DNA of 8,577 nucleotides from Candidatus Sodaliphilus limicaballi (GCA_018065815.1 JAGHSP010000321.1:1-8577), one strand, 5' to 3'; counted from the first letter of the stretch, positions 1 through 8,258 are shown. Notes: generated by a model from the letters alone, not told the origin. Program-made: numbers and translations.

Positions 1-17
1 ATAAAATTGTATTTTTC

Positions 18-1757
18 ATGATAAGGAGATTGATATATTCACTAGTGGGAGCACTTGCATTCTCGACATTGCTGGTAGCTTGTTCGGGGCACAGTAATGA
101 CCCTAGGCTGGTGCAAGCCGATTCGTTGCTCTCACAGCACAAGGATAAAGAGGTGTTGTCGCTTCTATCTTCTATTGACAAAACTTCATTTAACAAGGCA
201 GATAATGCCTATTATTGCTTGTTGCTCACCAAGGCTCAATATCGCAACCATGTGCATGTGCCAGGGGATTCTGTGATAGATATTGCAGTGGAGTATTTCC
301 GAGAGAATAGTGATAGCGTGAGATACACCAGAGCACTTATTGCAAAGGGAGAAATGAATGACGCCCTAGGCAATCAAGACATAGCAGTGGATTGCTTCCA
401 CATGGCCGAAGATGTTGCAGCTTCAACTGACTATAATAATTTAGGTTATGCCAAGTTGAGACTAGGTTTTGTTTACCAGAACGAATACCTAGGCGTGAAG
501 TCGATTGCAATGGAGAAGTTTCGTGAGGCATTGCCTCTGTTCAGGAAGGCACGAAACAAGCACAACGAGATGCTGTGCCTCTCGCATATGGGACATCTAA
601 TGCGCGCAATTGATGACAAGGGCGATAGTGCGGTGATGTGCTTGAACGAAGCCATTAAAATCGCCCAGGACCTGAATGAGAAAAGCGTAGCCAGCGAGTG
701 CAAATATTCGCTTGCCGAATATTACTGCTTGATGACCAACGACTACGGCAAGGCAAAAGCCATAGGGATAGAAGCCATTAACAGCAAGGATTTTGACTTA
801 GAACATCCCAGGTTGCACTATTGCATTGCTCAAATTTATGCTCATGAGGGACAAGTTGATTCTGCTTGGCATTATGTCAACACGGCTCCCAAGATGGTGG
901 AGTCGGTAGATACGATGTGGTATTACAAAACACTTGCCGATATTGCCAAGTATTCCAAACAAATAGATTTGTCTCAACGTTACCTTAACGAGAGTAATAA
1001 GATAAGCGCTTCTATGCTCATCAGCGGGTTAAATTACAAGTTGTTGAGTGTTGAGAAAAAATATGATACCCAAAAAGTTGAACTGAAAAACCAAGCGTTG
1101 CAAGCCAAGTTTCAAAATTCATTGTTGATTATTGCGTTGTGCGTGATCATTGTATTGGTGTTGATTGTCTTTGTAATAAGGTATCGCAGCAGGTATCGCC
1201 TCAAACAGAGCGAATTTGAATCGATGACAGCCGACTTGAATGCCTCGCTTCGCAGCTTGGAGGACCTGAAAAACACGATTAAGGAACATGAAGAAAAGAA
1301 GCAACTGACGTCGAGCATGGGCAGCGATGGTAATAATGCTGTAAACGGCATGAAGTCCATCATTGATGATCAAATCAAAATTGTTCACCAGCTCATATTA
1401 TGGTCCTATGAATATGACGAGAAAAAGTTTGCCGAGAAATTCCAGTCAATCATGTCATTGAGCGAGGACGGAAACAGTTCGTCATACTGGCGCAACATCC
1501 AGACTATTGCAAACGACTTGCACGACAATATCTTGGTAAAGGCACAGGAACTGGCCTCTGGCAAACTCAATGAGAGCGAGATTAATTTCCTGGCACTGTA
1601 TAGTTGTGGTATTTCACGCACCGTTATCATGCTGTGCATGAAATACAAGAGCCTAGGAACTATCTACAACAAGAAGATACAGATAGCCAAGAAGTTAAAG
1701 GTTAACAACCTGGATGAATTTATCACAGGATTCACTCATATCAGCGAAGGCCAATAA
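18..1757 (+). CDS. TPR lipoprotein with membrane span and C-terminal LuxR-like HTH (putative membrane-bound regulator)
   Basis: A 579-residue protein. Residues 1-22 form a lipoprotein signal peptide (basic MIRR, hydrophobic core, lipobox LVAC), so Cys22 would be lipidated. Residues about 27-340 are helical and read as degenerate tetratricopeptide repeats (for example the segments around KFREALPLFRKARNK and CLNEAIKIAQDL). A single hydrophobic span lies at about 367-389, followed by basic RYRSRYRLK, which places the C-terminus in the cytoplasm. Residues about 395-430 look like coiled coil. The tail (about 516-570, from LNESEINFLALYSCGISRTV to KLKVNNLDEF) has the spacing of a LuxR/GerE helix-turn-helix. 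Inferred role: periplasmic TPR sensing coupled to cytoplasmic DNA binding, perhaps controlling the adjacent glycan genes. Many Bacteroidales have such TPR-TM-HTH proteins, but ligands are mostly unknown. The HTH is weak, so a non-DNA-binding role is possible. The promoter lies largely outside the window. Confidence 0.8.
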   Translation: MIRRLIYSLVGALAFSTLLVACSGHSNDPRLVQADSLLSQHKDKEVLSLLSSIDKTSFNKADNAYYCLLLTKAQYRNHVHVPGDSVIDIAVEYFRENSDSVRYTRALIAKGEMNDALGNQDIAVDCFHMAEDVAASTDYNNLGYAKLRLGFVYQNEYLGVKSIAMEKFREALPLFRKARNKHNEMLCLSHMGHLMRAIDDKGDSAVMCLNEAIKIAQDLNEKSVASECKYSLAEYYCLMTNDYGKAKAIGIEAINSKDFDLEHPRLHYCIAQIYAHEGQVDSAWHYVNTAPKMVESVDTMWYYKTLADIAKYSKQIDLSQRYLNESNKISASMLISGLNYKLLSVEKKYDTQKVELKNQALQAKFQNSLLIIALCVIIVLVLIVFVIRYRSRYRLKQSEFESMTADLNASLRSLEDLKNTIKEHEEKKQLTSSMGSDGNNAVNGMKSIIDDQIKIVHQLILWSYEYDEKKFAEKFQSIMSLSEDGNSSSYWRNIQTIANDLHDNILVKAQELASGKLNESEINFLALYSCGISRTVIMLCMKYKSLGTIYNKKIQIAKKLKVNNLDEFITGFTHISEGQ

Positions 1758-1805
1758 TCATTTTCTCAGAACTGCGATATTTTTGTATAAAACCCTGTTC
1801 AAACA

Positions 1806-1837
1806 TTTGCGTTTTTGGATAGAAAACAGTAACTTTG
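1806..1837 (+). promoter_or_regulatory. Bacteroidetes-type promoter upstream of the GH51 remnant and GH3
   Basis: TTTG at 1806-1809 is followed after 20 bases by TAACTTTG at 1830-1837. This matches the -33 TTTG / -7 TAnnTTTG consensus of the Bacteroidetes primary sigma factor at every specified position. Transcription would start near 1844. The promoter sits in the AT-rich gap after the regulator and points into the broken GH51 gene and the intact GH3 gene. The prediction rests on sequence match only; short AT-rich motifs recur by chance in such DNA. Confidence 0.55.
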
Positions 1838-1897
1838 TTGTTGAAATATGCTATAATGATTTAATCGATTAAGTTGCTGTTTTTACCATTTACTTTT

Positions 1898-1954
1898 ATG
1901 CAGACGCAACGTTGATTTTGACTTCACCGGCAACTACACTCGTGAGCTACACTT
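1898..1954 (+). other. Junction between the GH51 promoter region and the truncated gene body
   Basis: An ATG at 1898-1900, about 55 bases after the predicted transcription start, opens only MQTQR before a TGA. It may be a remnant of the original start region, or chance. In another frame, about 1902-1955 reads VDFDFTGNYTRELHL, which looks protein-like but does not match the PGG-containing segment expected just before the preserved GH51 part. In the frame of the preserved part there is a TGA at 1943-1945. The stretch therefore probably contains a deletion scar or scrambled gene sequence. Its exact origin cannot be told from the window. Confidence 0.35.
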
Positions 1955-3204
1955 GACACCCGATACAACTGGAAAAACAGCGTTGGTACCGTTGAGAACC
2001 GTCCTTTGAACGAGACTCGCTGGAATTATGGACGCGAACGCTCGCACATGGACTATTACCAGAGCTACGGACTTGGATTCTATGAGTTCTTCCAGTTCTG
2101 CGAGGAGATAGGCGCCCAGCCACTTCCTGTTTTAAGCTGCGGCATGGCTTGCCAATTCAATAACGACATAACCAAGGCTGGTGATTGGTTGGCACAGGGC
2201 GATAGCCTGTGTGAGTTCATTCAGGATGCTATCGACCTCATTGAATTCTGCAACGGTGACCCAGCAACGAGCAAGTGGGCACATGTGCGTGCCCAGATGG
2301 GACATCCTGCCCCTTTCGGACTCAAATATTTAGGTATTGGCAACGAGCAGTGGGGCGAGTATTATGCTCCCATGCTCATGGCGTTCATGGAGCCCATTCG
2401 AAAGCTGTATCCCGAGATTCAGATTATCGGTTCAGCAGGTCCTTGGCCCGACGGCAAAGAGTATGACGAAATATGGCCGCTCATGCGCGAAGCCAAAGTT
2501 GACCTCGTTGACGAGCACTTTTATAAGAACGAGGAATTTTTCCTCTCGCAAGCACATCGCTACGACAAGTTCCCTCGTAAAGTCCCAAGGTTTTTGCTGG
2601 CGAATATGCTTGTCATGGAACAGGAAAAAAATGGAATCGCTTCTATTCATCGATATGCGAGGCAGCTCTCATGACAGGTCTCGAACGTAATGCCGACGTG
2701 GTGCGCATGGCAACCTATGCACCGCTATTTGCTCACATCGATGGCTGGCAGTGGCGCCCTGACATGATTTGGTTTGATAACCTACGCTCTGTGCGCACTT
2801 CTTCTTACCTCGTTCAGCAGCTTTTTGCCACTAACCGTGGCACCCACGTGTTGCCCACCACATGCCCCGATGGCGATATATATGCAAGTGCAGTACTCGA
2901 CAAGGACGACAGCAGTGCAATCATTATCAAGGTAGTTAACGCTGGTTTTAACGACGCCCCAGTGACCATTAAACTCAATGGTATCAAAGGCGAACACAAG
3001 ATGACTAGCACAACACTTGCCGCTAGCAATATCACAAGTATGGAAAATGTTAACTACACCATGGTGGCCGATGTGCTCGATTGCGACAATTCGCTCACTC
3101 ACCCAGACAATGTGGTGCCAGTAGTGGAAAGCACTACAATCTCAACTCCGTCGTTTACAATAAACACCCCCGCACGCTCGTTAACAGTATATAGAATCAA
3201 ATAA
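1946..3204 (+). pseudogene. GH51 alpha-L-arabinofuranosidase, 5'-truncated and frameshifted
   Basis: The intact enzyme removes terminal alpha-L-arabinofuranosyl groups from arabinoxylan or arabinan. Recognisable GH51 sequence begins at DTRYNWK (from 1955) and runs through YQSYGLGFYEFF, LPVLSCGMACQF, acid/base motif GNEQW (Glu codon 2345-2347), DLVDEHFY, then GLERNADVV, GWQWRPDMIWFDN and a C-terminal beta-sandwich. Two lesions are seen. First, about the first 40 percent of a typical 640-680-residue enzyme is absent, and no good start codon precedes the homology; the TTG at 2006 lies inside the conserved PLNETRW stretch. Second, the frame changes near 2582: CGTAAAGTCCCAAG appears to have lost one G from an original R-K-G-P-K. 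The upstream frame then runs to a TGA at 2672-2674, while the nucleophile motif VFAGEYACHG (Glu codon 2602-2604) is in the frame that continues to 3204. The ATGA overlap at 2671 could make this look like two coupled genes. The frameshift alone could be a sequencing error; the missing N-terminus could not easily be. Confidence 0.88.
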
Positions 3205-3254
3205 CTTGTAACGGCTTTCTAGGCTATATCGAACATAAAAATAACTAAAATAAT

Positions 3255-5714
3255 ATGAAGAAATTACTCTTTATCTCATTGCTGGCGTTTTCATTCACAA
3301 GCGCTAGTTCACAGGCTATCAAGCAAGACCCGCAGGTCGAAGCTCAAGTCGAGGCCCTGTTGTCTAAAATGACACTTGAAGACAAAGTGGGCCAGATGTG
3401 CGAGCTTGCTATCGATAAGGTAGCCCAGAAGTCAAGTGATGACCACGTCATCAGTAACAAATCAATGCAGAGCCTTGCAGGCGGAATGCTCTCGGCCGAG
3501 AAAGTCAACGAGGCGTTCAGCACTTATCGTGTAGGGTCTATTCTTAATGTGCCCGAAGGCATAGCACAAAAACCCAAGGTGTGGGCCGACGTTATACGCA
3601 CGCTCAACAGCGCCAGTGAATTCCAGTGCGGCGTGCCGGAACTATATGGCGTGGACGAGATTCATGGTGCTAGCTATGTTTGGGGTGCTACTCTGTTCCC
3701 CCAGGAAGTGAGTCAGGGCGCATCTTTCAACAAAAATATCCCTTACCGCATCGGCCAGATTACTGCATATGAGAGCCGTGCAAGTCTCATTCCCTGGGTT
3801 TACTCACCAGTTATGGATGTGGCTCGATCACCGCTTTGGTCGCGCATGTGGGAAAGCTTTGGCGAAGACTGGCATGTTAATGCTATCATGGCAAGCCAGC
3901 TCACACGTGGACTTCAAGGCGACGATCCCAACCACTTGGGCATGAACAATGTGGCTGCTTGCCTCAAACACTATCTTGCTTATGGCGCTGTTATCAGTGG
4001 TAAGGACCGCACACCCTCGAGTGTGACCTACCGCGAGATGATGGAAAAGTATTTCCAACCTTTCCGCACTTGCATTGAAGCTGGTGCATTGAGTTTCATG
4101 GTTAACTCGGGCAATAATAGCGGCATGCCTTTCCATGCCAACCACAAACTGCTTACCGAGTGGGCCAAGGAAGGTCTCAACTGGGACGGCATGATTGTTA
4201 CCGACTGGGGCGACATTGACAACTTGTGGAAGCGTGACCATGTGGCAGCCAACAAGAAAGATGCTATCTGCATGGCCATCAACGCTGGTATTGACATGAC
4301 AATGGATCCTTATTCAACCGACTTCTGCACATTACTAACTGAACTTGTGAACGAAGGTCGCGTGCCCATGTCACGCATCGATGATGCTGTGCGTCGCATC
4401 TTGCGCCTCAAAATTCGCATAGGCCTGATGGACCGTAGCACCTGGGACATTCCCTACGAACGCGTCAAGGGCATGAAAAAGAAAGATAAAACATTAGTTG
4501 AGATGTATCCCGATTTTGGCAGCGAGAAGTTTGCACAGGAAGCCATCAGCATGGCCGAGGAATGCATGGTATTGCTCAAAAACAAGGATAATGTCTTGCC
4601 TTTGAAACAGGGAAGCAAGTTGTTTGTGTGCGGTCCCAATGCCGATAACTTCCGTCCTATGAACGGTGGATGGTCTTACACCTGGCAAGGCCACATGGCC
4701 GACAGCGTGTGTCGCGCAATAGGTAAGTACCACACATTCTACACCGCGTTGGCTAATAAGTTTGGTAAGGATAACGTTGAGTTCAGCGAGATGGTGAAGT
4801 ATGACATGACTCCCGAGATGTGGCGCAACGACATGCAGGTGCCCGAAATCCTTATTGAGGACGGTAACCGCACTATCGACAAGATAAACCGTGCTGATGT
4901 TATAGTGGCATGCATCGGTGAGAATTCTTACTGTGAAACTGTGGGAAACATCGACGACCTCACTCTGTCGCAGAATCAGCTTGACATGGTAAAAGCACTG
5001 GCACAGTTTGGCAAACCCATTATACTGGTGCTCAACGAGGGTCGTCCCCGTATCATTGCCGACATTGAGCCCTTGGCAAACGCTGTGGTTCATACATTCC
5101 TCCCAAGTAACTATGGCGGTGACGCATTGGCTAATTTGCTCGCTGGCGATGCCAACTTCTCGGGCCGTCTGCCTTACACTTACCCCAAGTACCACGGTTC
5201 ATTTATCACCTACGACTGCAAGCCTGCTGAATTTGTTGAGACAATGGAAGGTGCCTACAACTACGAAGCACACACCGTTGTGCAATGGCCTTTTGGTCAC
5301 GGTTTGAGTTATAGTGACGTGAAATACACTAATTTCAAGCTAACACATCAGCCCACAACCATTGGTACTGCCGTTGCAACTTGCGGGTTTAGCCCAGCCA
5401 CAGCAGCCGGTCCGCAGTTTGCCGAGGGCGACATGCTTACATTCACGGTTGATGTCACAAACAGCAGCAACCGTGCAGTCAAAGAACCCGTATTGCTCTT
5501 TGTAAGCGACCTTGTGGCAACCCTCACGCCCGACGTGAAGCGCCTGCGTGCATTTGATAAGGTAGAGCTCGCTCCAGGTGAGACCAAGACTGTTACCTTC
5601 AAGGTCGCTCCCAGCGACTTGTCATACGTCAACGAAGACATGCAGTGGATCCTCGAACCCGGTCAGTTCCGCGCCACCTGCGGCAACGAGTCGGTAACCT
5701 TCGAGCTCAAGTAA
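3255..5714 (+). CDS. Secreted GH3 beta-glycosidase (beta-glucosidase-like)
   Basis: An intact 819-residue glycoside hydrolase family 3 enzyme, which would release single sugars from the non-reducing ends of beta-linked oligosaccharides, probably in the periplasm. A type I signal peptide covers about residues 1-20 (MKKLLFISLLAFSF, then ASSQA). The TIM-barrel domain (about 35-395) has GVDEIHG (from 132), KHYLAYG (from 238), GKDRTPS and the nucleophile motif VTDWGD with Asp317. The alpha/beta-sandwich domain (about 425-650) has GENSYCETVGN; Glu556 or Glu561 is the likely acid/base region. A fibronectin-III-like domain covers about 722-819, starting at FAEGDML. The start codon follows an A-rich leader (CATAAAAATAACTAAAATAAT) with no Shine-Dalgarno, as is usual in Bacteroidota. 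It begins 50 bases after the GH51 remnant with no visible terminator, so they probably share a transcript. The family covers beta-glucosidase, beta-xylosidase and related activities; sequence motifs favour beta-glucosidase, but the arabinofuranosidase neighbour makes a hemicellulose substrate plausible. Confidence 0.93.
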   Translation: MKKLLFISLLAFSFTSASSQAIKQDPQVEAQVEALLSKMTLEDKVGQMCELAIDKVAQKSSDDHVISNKSMQSLAGGMLSAEKVNEAFSTYRVGSILNVPEGIAQKPKVWADVIRTLNSASEFQCGVPELYGVDEIHGASYVWGATLFPQEVSQGASFNKNIPYRIGQITAYESRASLIPWVYSPVMDVARSPLWSRMWESFGEDWHVNAIMASQLTRGLQGDDPNHLGMNNVAACLKHYLAYGAVISGKDRTPSSVTYREMMEKYFQPFRTCIEAGALSFMVNSGNNSGMPFHANHKLLTEWAKEGLNWDGMIVTDWGDIDNLWKRDHVAANKKDAICMAINAGIDMTMDPYSTDFCTLLTELVNEGRVPMSRIDDAVRRILRLKIRIGLMDRSTWDIPYERVKGMKKKDKTLVEMYPDFGSEKFAQEAISMAEECMVLLKNKDNVLPLKQGSKLFVCGPNADNFRPMNGGWSYTWQGHMADSVCRAIGKYHTFYTALANKFGKDNVEFSEMVKYDMTPEMWRNDMQVPEILIEDGNRTIDKINRADVIVACIGENSYCETVGNIDDLTLSQNQLDMVKALAQFGKPIILVLNEGRPRIIADIEPLANAVVHTFLPSNYGGDALANLLAGDANFSGRLPYTYPKYHGSFITYDCKPAEFVETMEGAYNYEAHTVVQWPFGHGLSYSDVKYTNFKLTHQPTTIGTAVATCGFSPATAAGPQFAEGDMLTFTVDVTNSSNRAVKEPVLLFVSDLVATLTPDVKRLRAFDKVELAPGETKTVTFKVAPSDLSYVNEDMQWILEPGQFRATCGNESVTFELK

Positions 5715-5748
5715 CGAGCAATTGGTGTCTCAGAATACACAACAATTA

Positions 5749-8178
5749 TCACCTCACGACCACTTTGCAGTGTTCCTGGCTGTGGCTGGTTGTGAGGGTG
5801 ACGATGTAGATGCCGGGGGTGGCTTCTAGGGCGGGGAGTGTTACCTCGTTGGTGCCCTGTGTGAGCATTACTGCCTTTGTTGCTATCTGCATGCCGGTGG
5901 TTGACCACAGTTCAACCCTTGCGGGCTCGTTGCTCTCGGCATTGTAGCGGGCTAGAATGCAACCGTCGGTAACGGTGGCTGTGAGATTGCCGTTAGACGT
6001 GGTAGTGACGTCATTGATGCTCGAGTGACCTGTAGGAGGATAGTAGGCCTTGAAGTTGCGCAGGGGCAGCACTTTGCCTGTGCCGCTCACGGTGTTGAGG
6101 CCAAACTTGATTGCCAACAGACTGAGCGGATAACGCTCTACGCCGAAGGGAATGCTGTCTTCCTGGAAACGGGTCATGAACACGCCGTTGTGAGTGTCCT
6201 TGGCATCAACTTGCACGTTGAATGCTTTGCCCTGGTTGTCGCGCATCATGAAGGTCATGTTAGTAACCAAACCCTCAGGGTCGGTCAGTTCGATGCCAAG
6301 CGAGTCGGGAAGGCTGTATAGGCGCTTGTTCAACGTGAGTTTTATATAAGGTGCACGCGAAGATGTCTTGTCAAAGCACAGTTCGGTATTGCTGTTCAGA
6401 GTGATGTTTGTAGCACCCGACTTAGCCACGTCAAAGTGGCTGATATCGGTCATCTCGTCGATGACAATCTCTTCGGGGGCGATTTCAACTGTTGCCTCGA
6501 TATCCAGCGAGATGCCAGCATGTTCGCCGTGGAGCGAAACAATGCCGTTGCTCTTGCCCACGATGCATCCGTCCTCGATTGTTGCCACGTTGTCGTCGGT
6601 CGATGTCCATGCAAATGCTGTTGGGTCAAGGGCAAACTTGCCGTCGGCCGACTCGCCGTAGATCTGAACCAAAGGCTTGCGCACTGCATCCACGAGATAT
6701 TTGTCATATACCGAGTAGATGGTATCGGCTGCCTGTAGTTTCACGGGTAATTCGGCGGTGAAACCGTCTTTAGTGGCGATAATCTTACCCTCAACGGCCT
6801 TTGCGCCCGAGTGGAACATAGCGTCAGCATCTACATAGCCCAGTTCTGCAGGTTCGCAGGTAAATGTGCATCCCTTGATGTCTTTGTCGAGGATTTCGTC
6901 ATACTGGTTGTAGCCCATCACGCGCAGCGGAGTGAGCGAAATGACTGTGGGACCTATCTCCTCCTTGCTGAAGGCGAGGTGATGCATATCGTTGTCGGTG
7001 GGAGCGAGAGAAACAGCGATGAGAGCATCCTTGACGGGGCGTACTGCACCGCGACCGGGCACATTGAGCATCTCGGCGTCCATACAGATGGTTGCCGAAC
7101 CGCCGCTGTCAAAGTTCACTACGTCCCATGCACCGTGCAGCACCATCCAGCTCGCCAGCTCCACACAGTCGACTGCCTGGCTTGCTGTAGACATCTCGGT
7201 GGTCACGATATACAGCTTAGTCTTGTCCAGCGAGATGCCAGCCATTACGCGCGATGATTTCTCATATTCGCGGCCGTTCTCAAAGTCGTTGTACTCACCG
7301 TCGTGGAACTTGCCGTCGTGCACAATGCTGGGATAGCCGTGGAAGCCGTTGATGATGTCGGCAGGCGCAGTGCGGCCCCAGGCATTGCTGGTGAAGCGTT
7401 GAGTCACGGTGATGACGTCGTCTGCCTGGACATGACCGTCCCACGCATGGCGCTTGCTGCCGCGCAACAGAATGACGTCATTGGTAGCCGATGTCTGCAA
7501 TGGACTTTCAGACACCTCCAGCACCTTGCAGCGAATGTCCTTGCCGTTGACCGTCCACTCGTCCATGGCTTGCACGCTGATGTAGAGGCCGTCATCGCCT
7601 ATGGTGCGAGAGTTGAAGGTATTGAAGTACACGCAGTCGCCCTCGGTACCCCATGCGCTGCTGTTGAAGTAGTCGATGTTGACTACTGTGCCGTCGGCAG
7701 CAGTGAGATGCAGGTCCATCGCGGGATAGAAAACCTCGGCCTTCTTATCCTTGGAAATACCTAGCATAGAGCGTCCCCAGGGGGTACGCGTCATCTGGCC
7801 GTTAGAGATATTGTTGCCTATGTTCATGCCGCCGTCATAGCTGAAGAAGTCGTGGTTCCACGCCAGTTTTACATGGTGTCCTTCGCGCGAGTTCTCGTTG
7901 TAGAACGTGGGCAAGTCCCAACGTGCCACGTCGGGCACACTGTTGCGGCTCTCCACCTGCTCAACCTTGTTGTGAGGGTTGCTCAGGTCAATCTCGGCAA
8001 ACCAGAGTATGAGCGGTTTCTCGCGGAAGAGTATTTTCTGGTAGTGGATACCCGGTCCTACCATATAGGACTCGGCAATCTCGGCGCGTCCCCAGTCGGG
8101 GTCCTTGACCTCGTCAATAGCGAGTGATGTCATTGCCGTGAATGCGGCAACGAGCGATAGCAGCAGTATTCGTTTCAT
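5749..8178 (-). CDS. Secreted phosphodiester glycosidase (NAGPA/DUF2233) with Ig-like modules and T9SS sorting domain
   Basis: An 809-residue modular exported protein. Residues 1-20 are a signal peptide (MKRILLLSLVAAF, then SLA). Residues about 100-390 match the NAGPA/DUF2233 fold, the family of the human mannose-6-phosphate uncovering enzyme, which cleaves sugar-1-phosphodiesters. Visible marks are WNHDFFSYDGGMNIG and NGQM (107-129), CVELASWMVLHGAWDVVNFD followed by SGGSA (338-362, Asp357), and the closing RPVKDALIAVS. Residues about 410-485 and 515-566 look like bacterial Ig-like domains (the second has AWTSTDDNVATI and GKSNGIVSLHG). Residues about 575-715 form a beta-rich, jelly-roll-like region of unknown role, possibly carbohydrate binding. 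The end (about 752-809: VELWSTTGMQI, LPALEATPGIYIVTL, CKVVVR) is a type IX secretion C-terminal sorting domain, implying export across the outer membrane and surface attachment or release. It converges with GH3, 34 bases apart. Its substrate is unknown; glycosyl-phosphodiesters of microbial or host glycans are possibilities. The IS end directly upstream may affect its expression. Confidence 0.88.
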   Translation of the reverse strand: MKRILLLSLVAAFTAMTSLAIDEVKDPDWGRAEIAESYMVGPGIHYQKILFREKPLILWFAEIDLSNPHNKVEQVESRNSVPDVARWDLPTFYNENSREGHHVKLAWNHDFFSYDGGMNIGNNISNGQMTRTPWGRSMLGISKDKKAEVFYPAMDLHLTAADGTVVNIDYFNSSAWGTEGDCVYFNTFNSRTIGDDGLYISVQAMDEWTVNGKDIRCKVLEVSESPLQTSATNDVILLRGSKRHAWDGHVQADDVITVTQRFTSNAWGRTAPADIINGFHGYPSIVHDGKFHDGEYNDFENGREYEKSSRVMAGISLDKTKLYIVTTEMSTASQAVDCVELASWMVLHGAWDVVNFDSGGSATICMDAEMLNVPGRGAVRPVKDALIAVSLAPTDNDMHHLAFSKEEIGPTVISLTPLRVMGYNQYDEILDKDIKGCTFTCEPAELGYVDADAMFHSGAKAVEGKIIATKDGFTAELPVKLQAADTIYSVYDKYLVDAVRKPLVQIYGESADGKFALDPTAFAWTSTDDNVATIEDGCIVGKSNGIVSLHGEHAGISLDIEATVEIAPEEIVIDEMTDISHFDVAKSGATNITLNSNTELCFDKTSSRAPYIKLTLNKRLYSLPDSLGIELTDPEGLVTNMTFMMRDNQGKAFNVQVDAKDTHNGVFMTRFQEDSIPFGVERYPLSLLAIKFGLNTVSGTGKVLPLRNFKAYYPPTGHSSINDVTTTSNGNLTATVTDGCILARYNAESNEPARVELWSTTGMQIATKAVMLTQGTNEVTLPALEATPGIYIVTLTTSHSQEHCKVVVR

Positions 8179-8226
8179 AGGTTTATTTAGTATAACGTGA
8201 GTTCGATAAATTTAATCGCTTGATTA

Positions 8227-8258
8227 TTTGGAAAATAGCGGAATTTTTTGTAATTTAG
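8227..8258 (+). promoter_or_regulatory. Candidate promoter for the IS982 transposase
   Basis: TTTG at 8227-8230 and TAATTTAG at 8251-8258 are separated by 20 bases. This matches the TTTG/TAnnTTTG Bacteroidetes consensus except for one base in the -7 box. A start near 8265 would give a leader of about 30 bases before the transposase ATG at 8295. The left arm of the inverted repeat lies between the two boxes, so the transcript from this promoter would contain only the right arm. The prediction is from sequence match in AT-rich DNA, so it is only moderately secure. Confidence 0.4.

Noticed and set aside
1778..1785. TATTTTTG box just after the regulator gene as a second promoter
   Set aside because: No TTTG or similar -33 element lies 19-21 bases upstream, unlike the complete pair at 1806-1837.
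2582..2600. Programmed -1 frameshift in the GH51 gene, at GGTTTTTG
   Set aside because: The run does not form a proper X XXY YYZ slippery heptamer in the upstream frame, and the family match (P-K-V-F-A-G-E) already lies in the second frame before this run. A single lost G near 2582 explains the sequence better, and GH51 enzymes are not known to need frameshifting.
2006..2674. Two separate genes, one from TTG at 2006 and one from ATG at 2671
   Set aside because: Both starts lie inside conserved GH51 sequence with homology running across them upstream, so they are fragments of one enzyme and not independent coding regions.
4494..5195. A 233-codon open frame on the minus strand inside GH3
   Set aside because: It is antisense to highly conserved GH3 catalytic-domain sequence and shows no family features; it is a shadow of that gene.
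5720..5747. Bidirectional terminator hairpin between the convergent genes
   Set aside because: The possible stem is AATTG/CAATT plus GTGT/ACAC with a two-base bulge, AT-rich and without a T-tract. It is too weak to call.
6811..7764. Long open frames on the plus strand across 6025-8127
   Set aside because: They lie wholly antisense to the phosphodiester glycosidase gene, lack recognisable domains, and are explained by its relatively GC-rich codon use.
8208..8222. Near-palindrome CGATAAATTTAATCG upstream of the glycosidase gene as an operator
   Set aside because: It is an isolated AT-rich imperfect palindrome with no second copy or known regulator, so it cannot be distinguished from chance.
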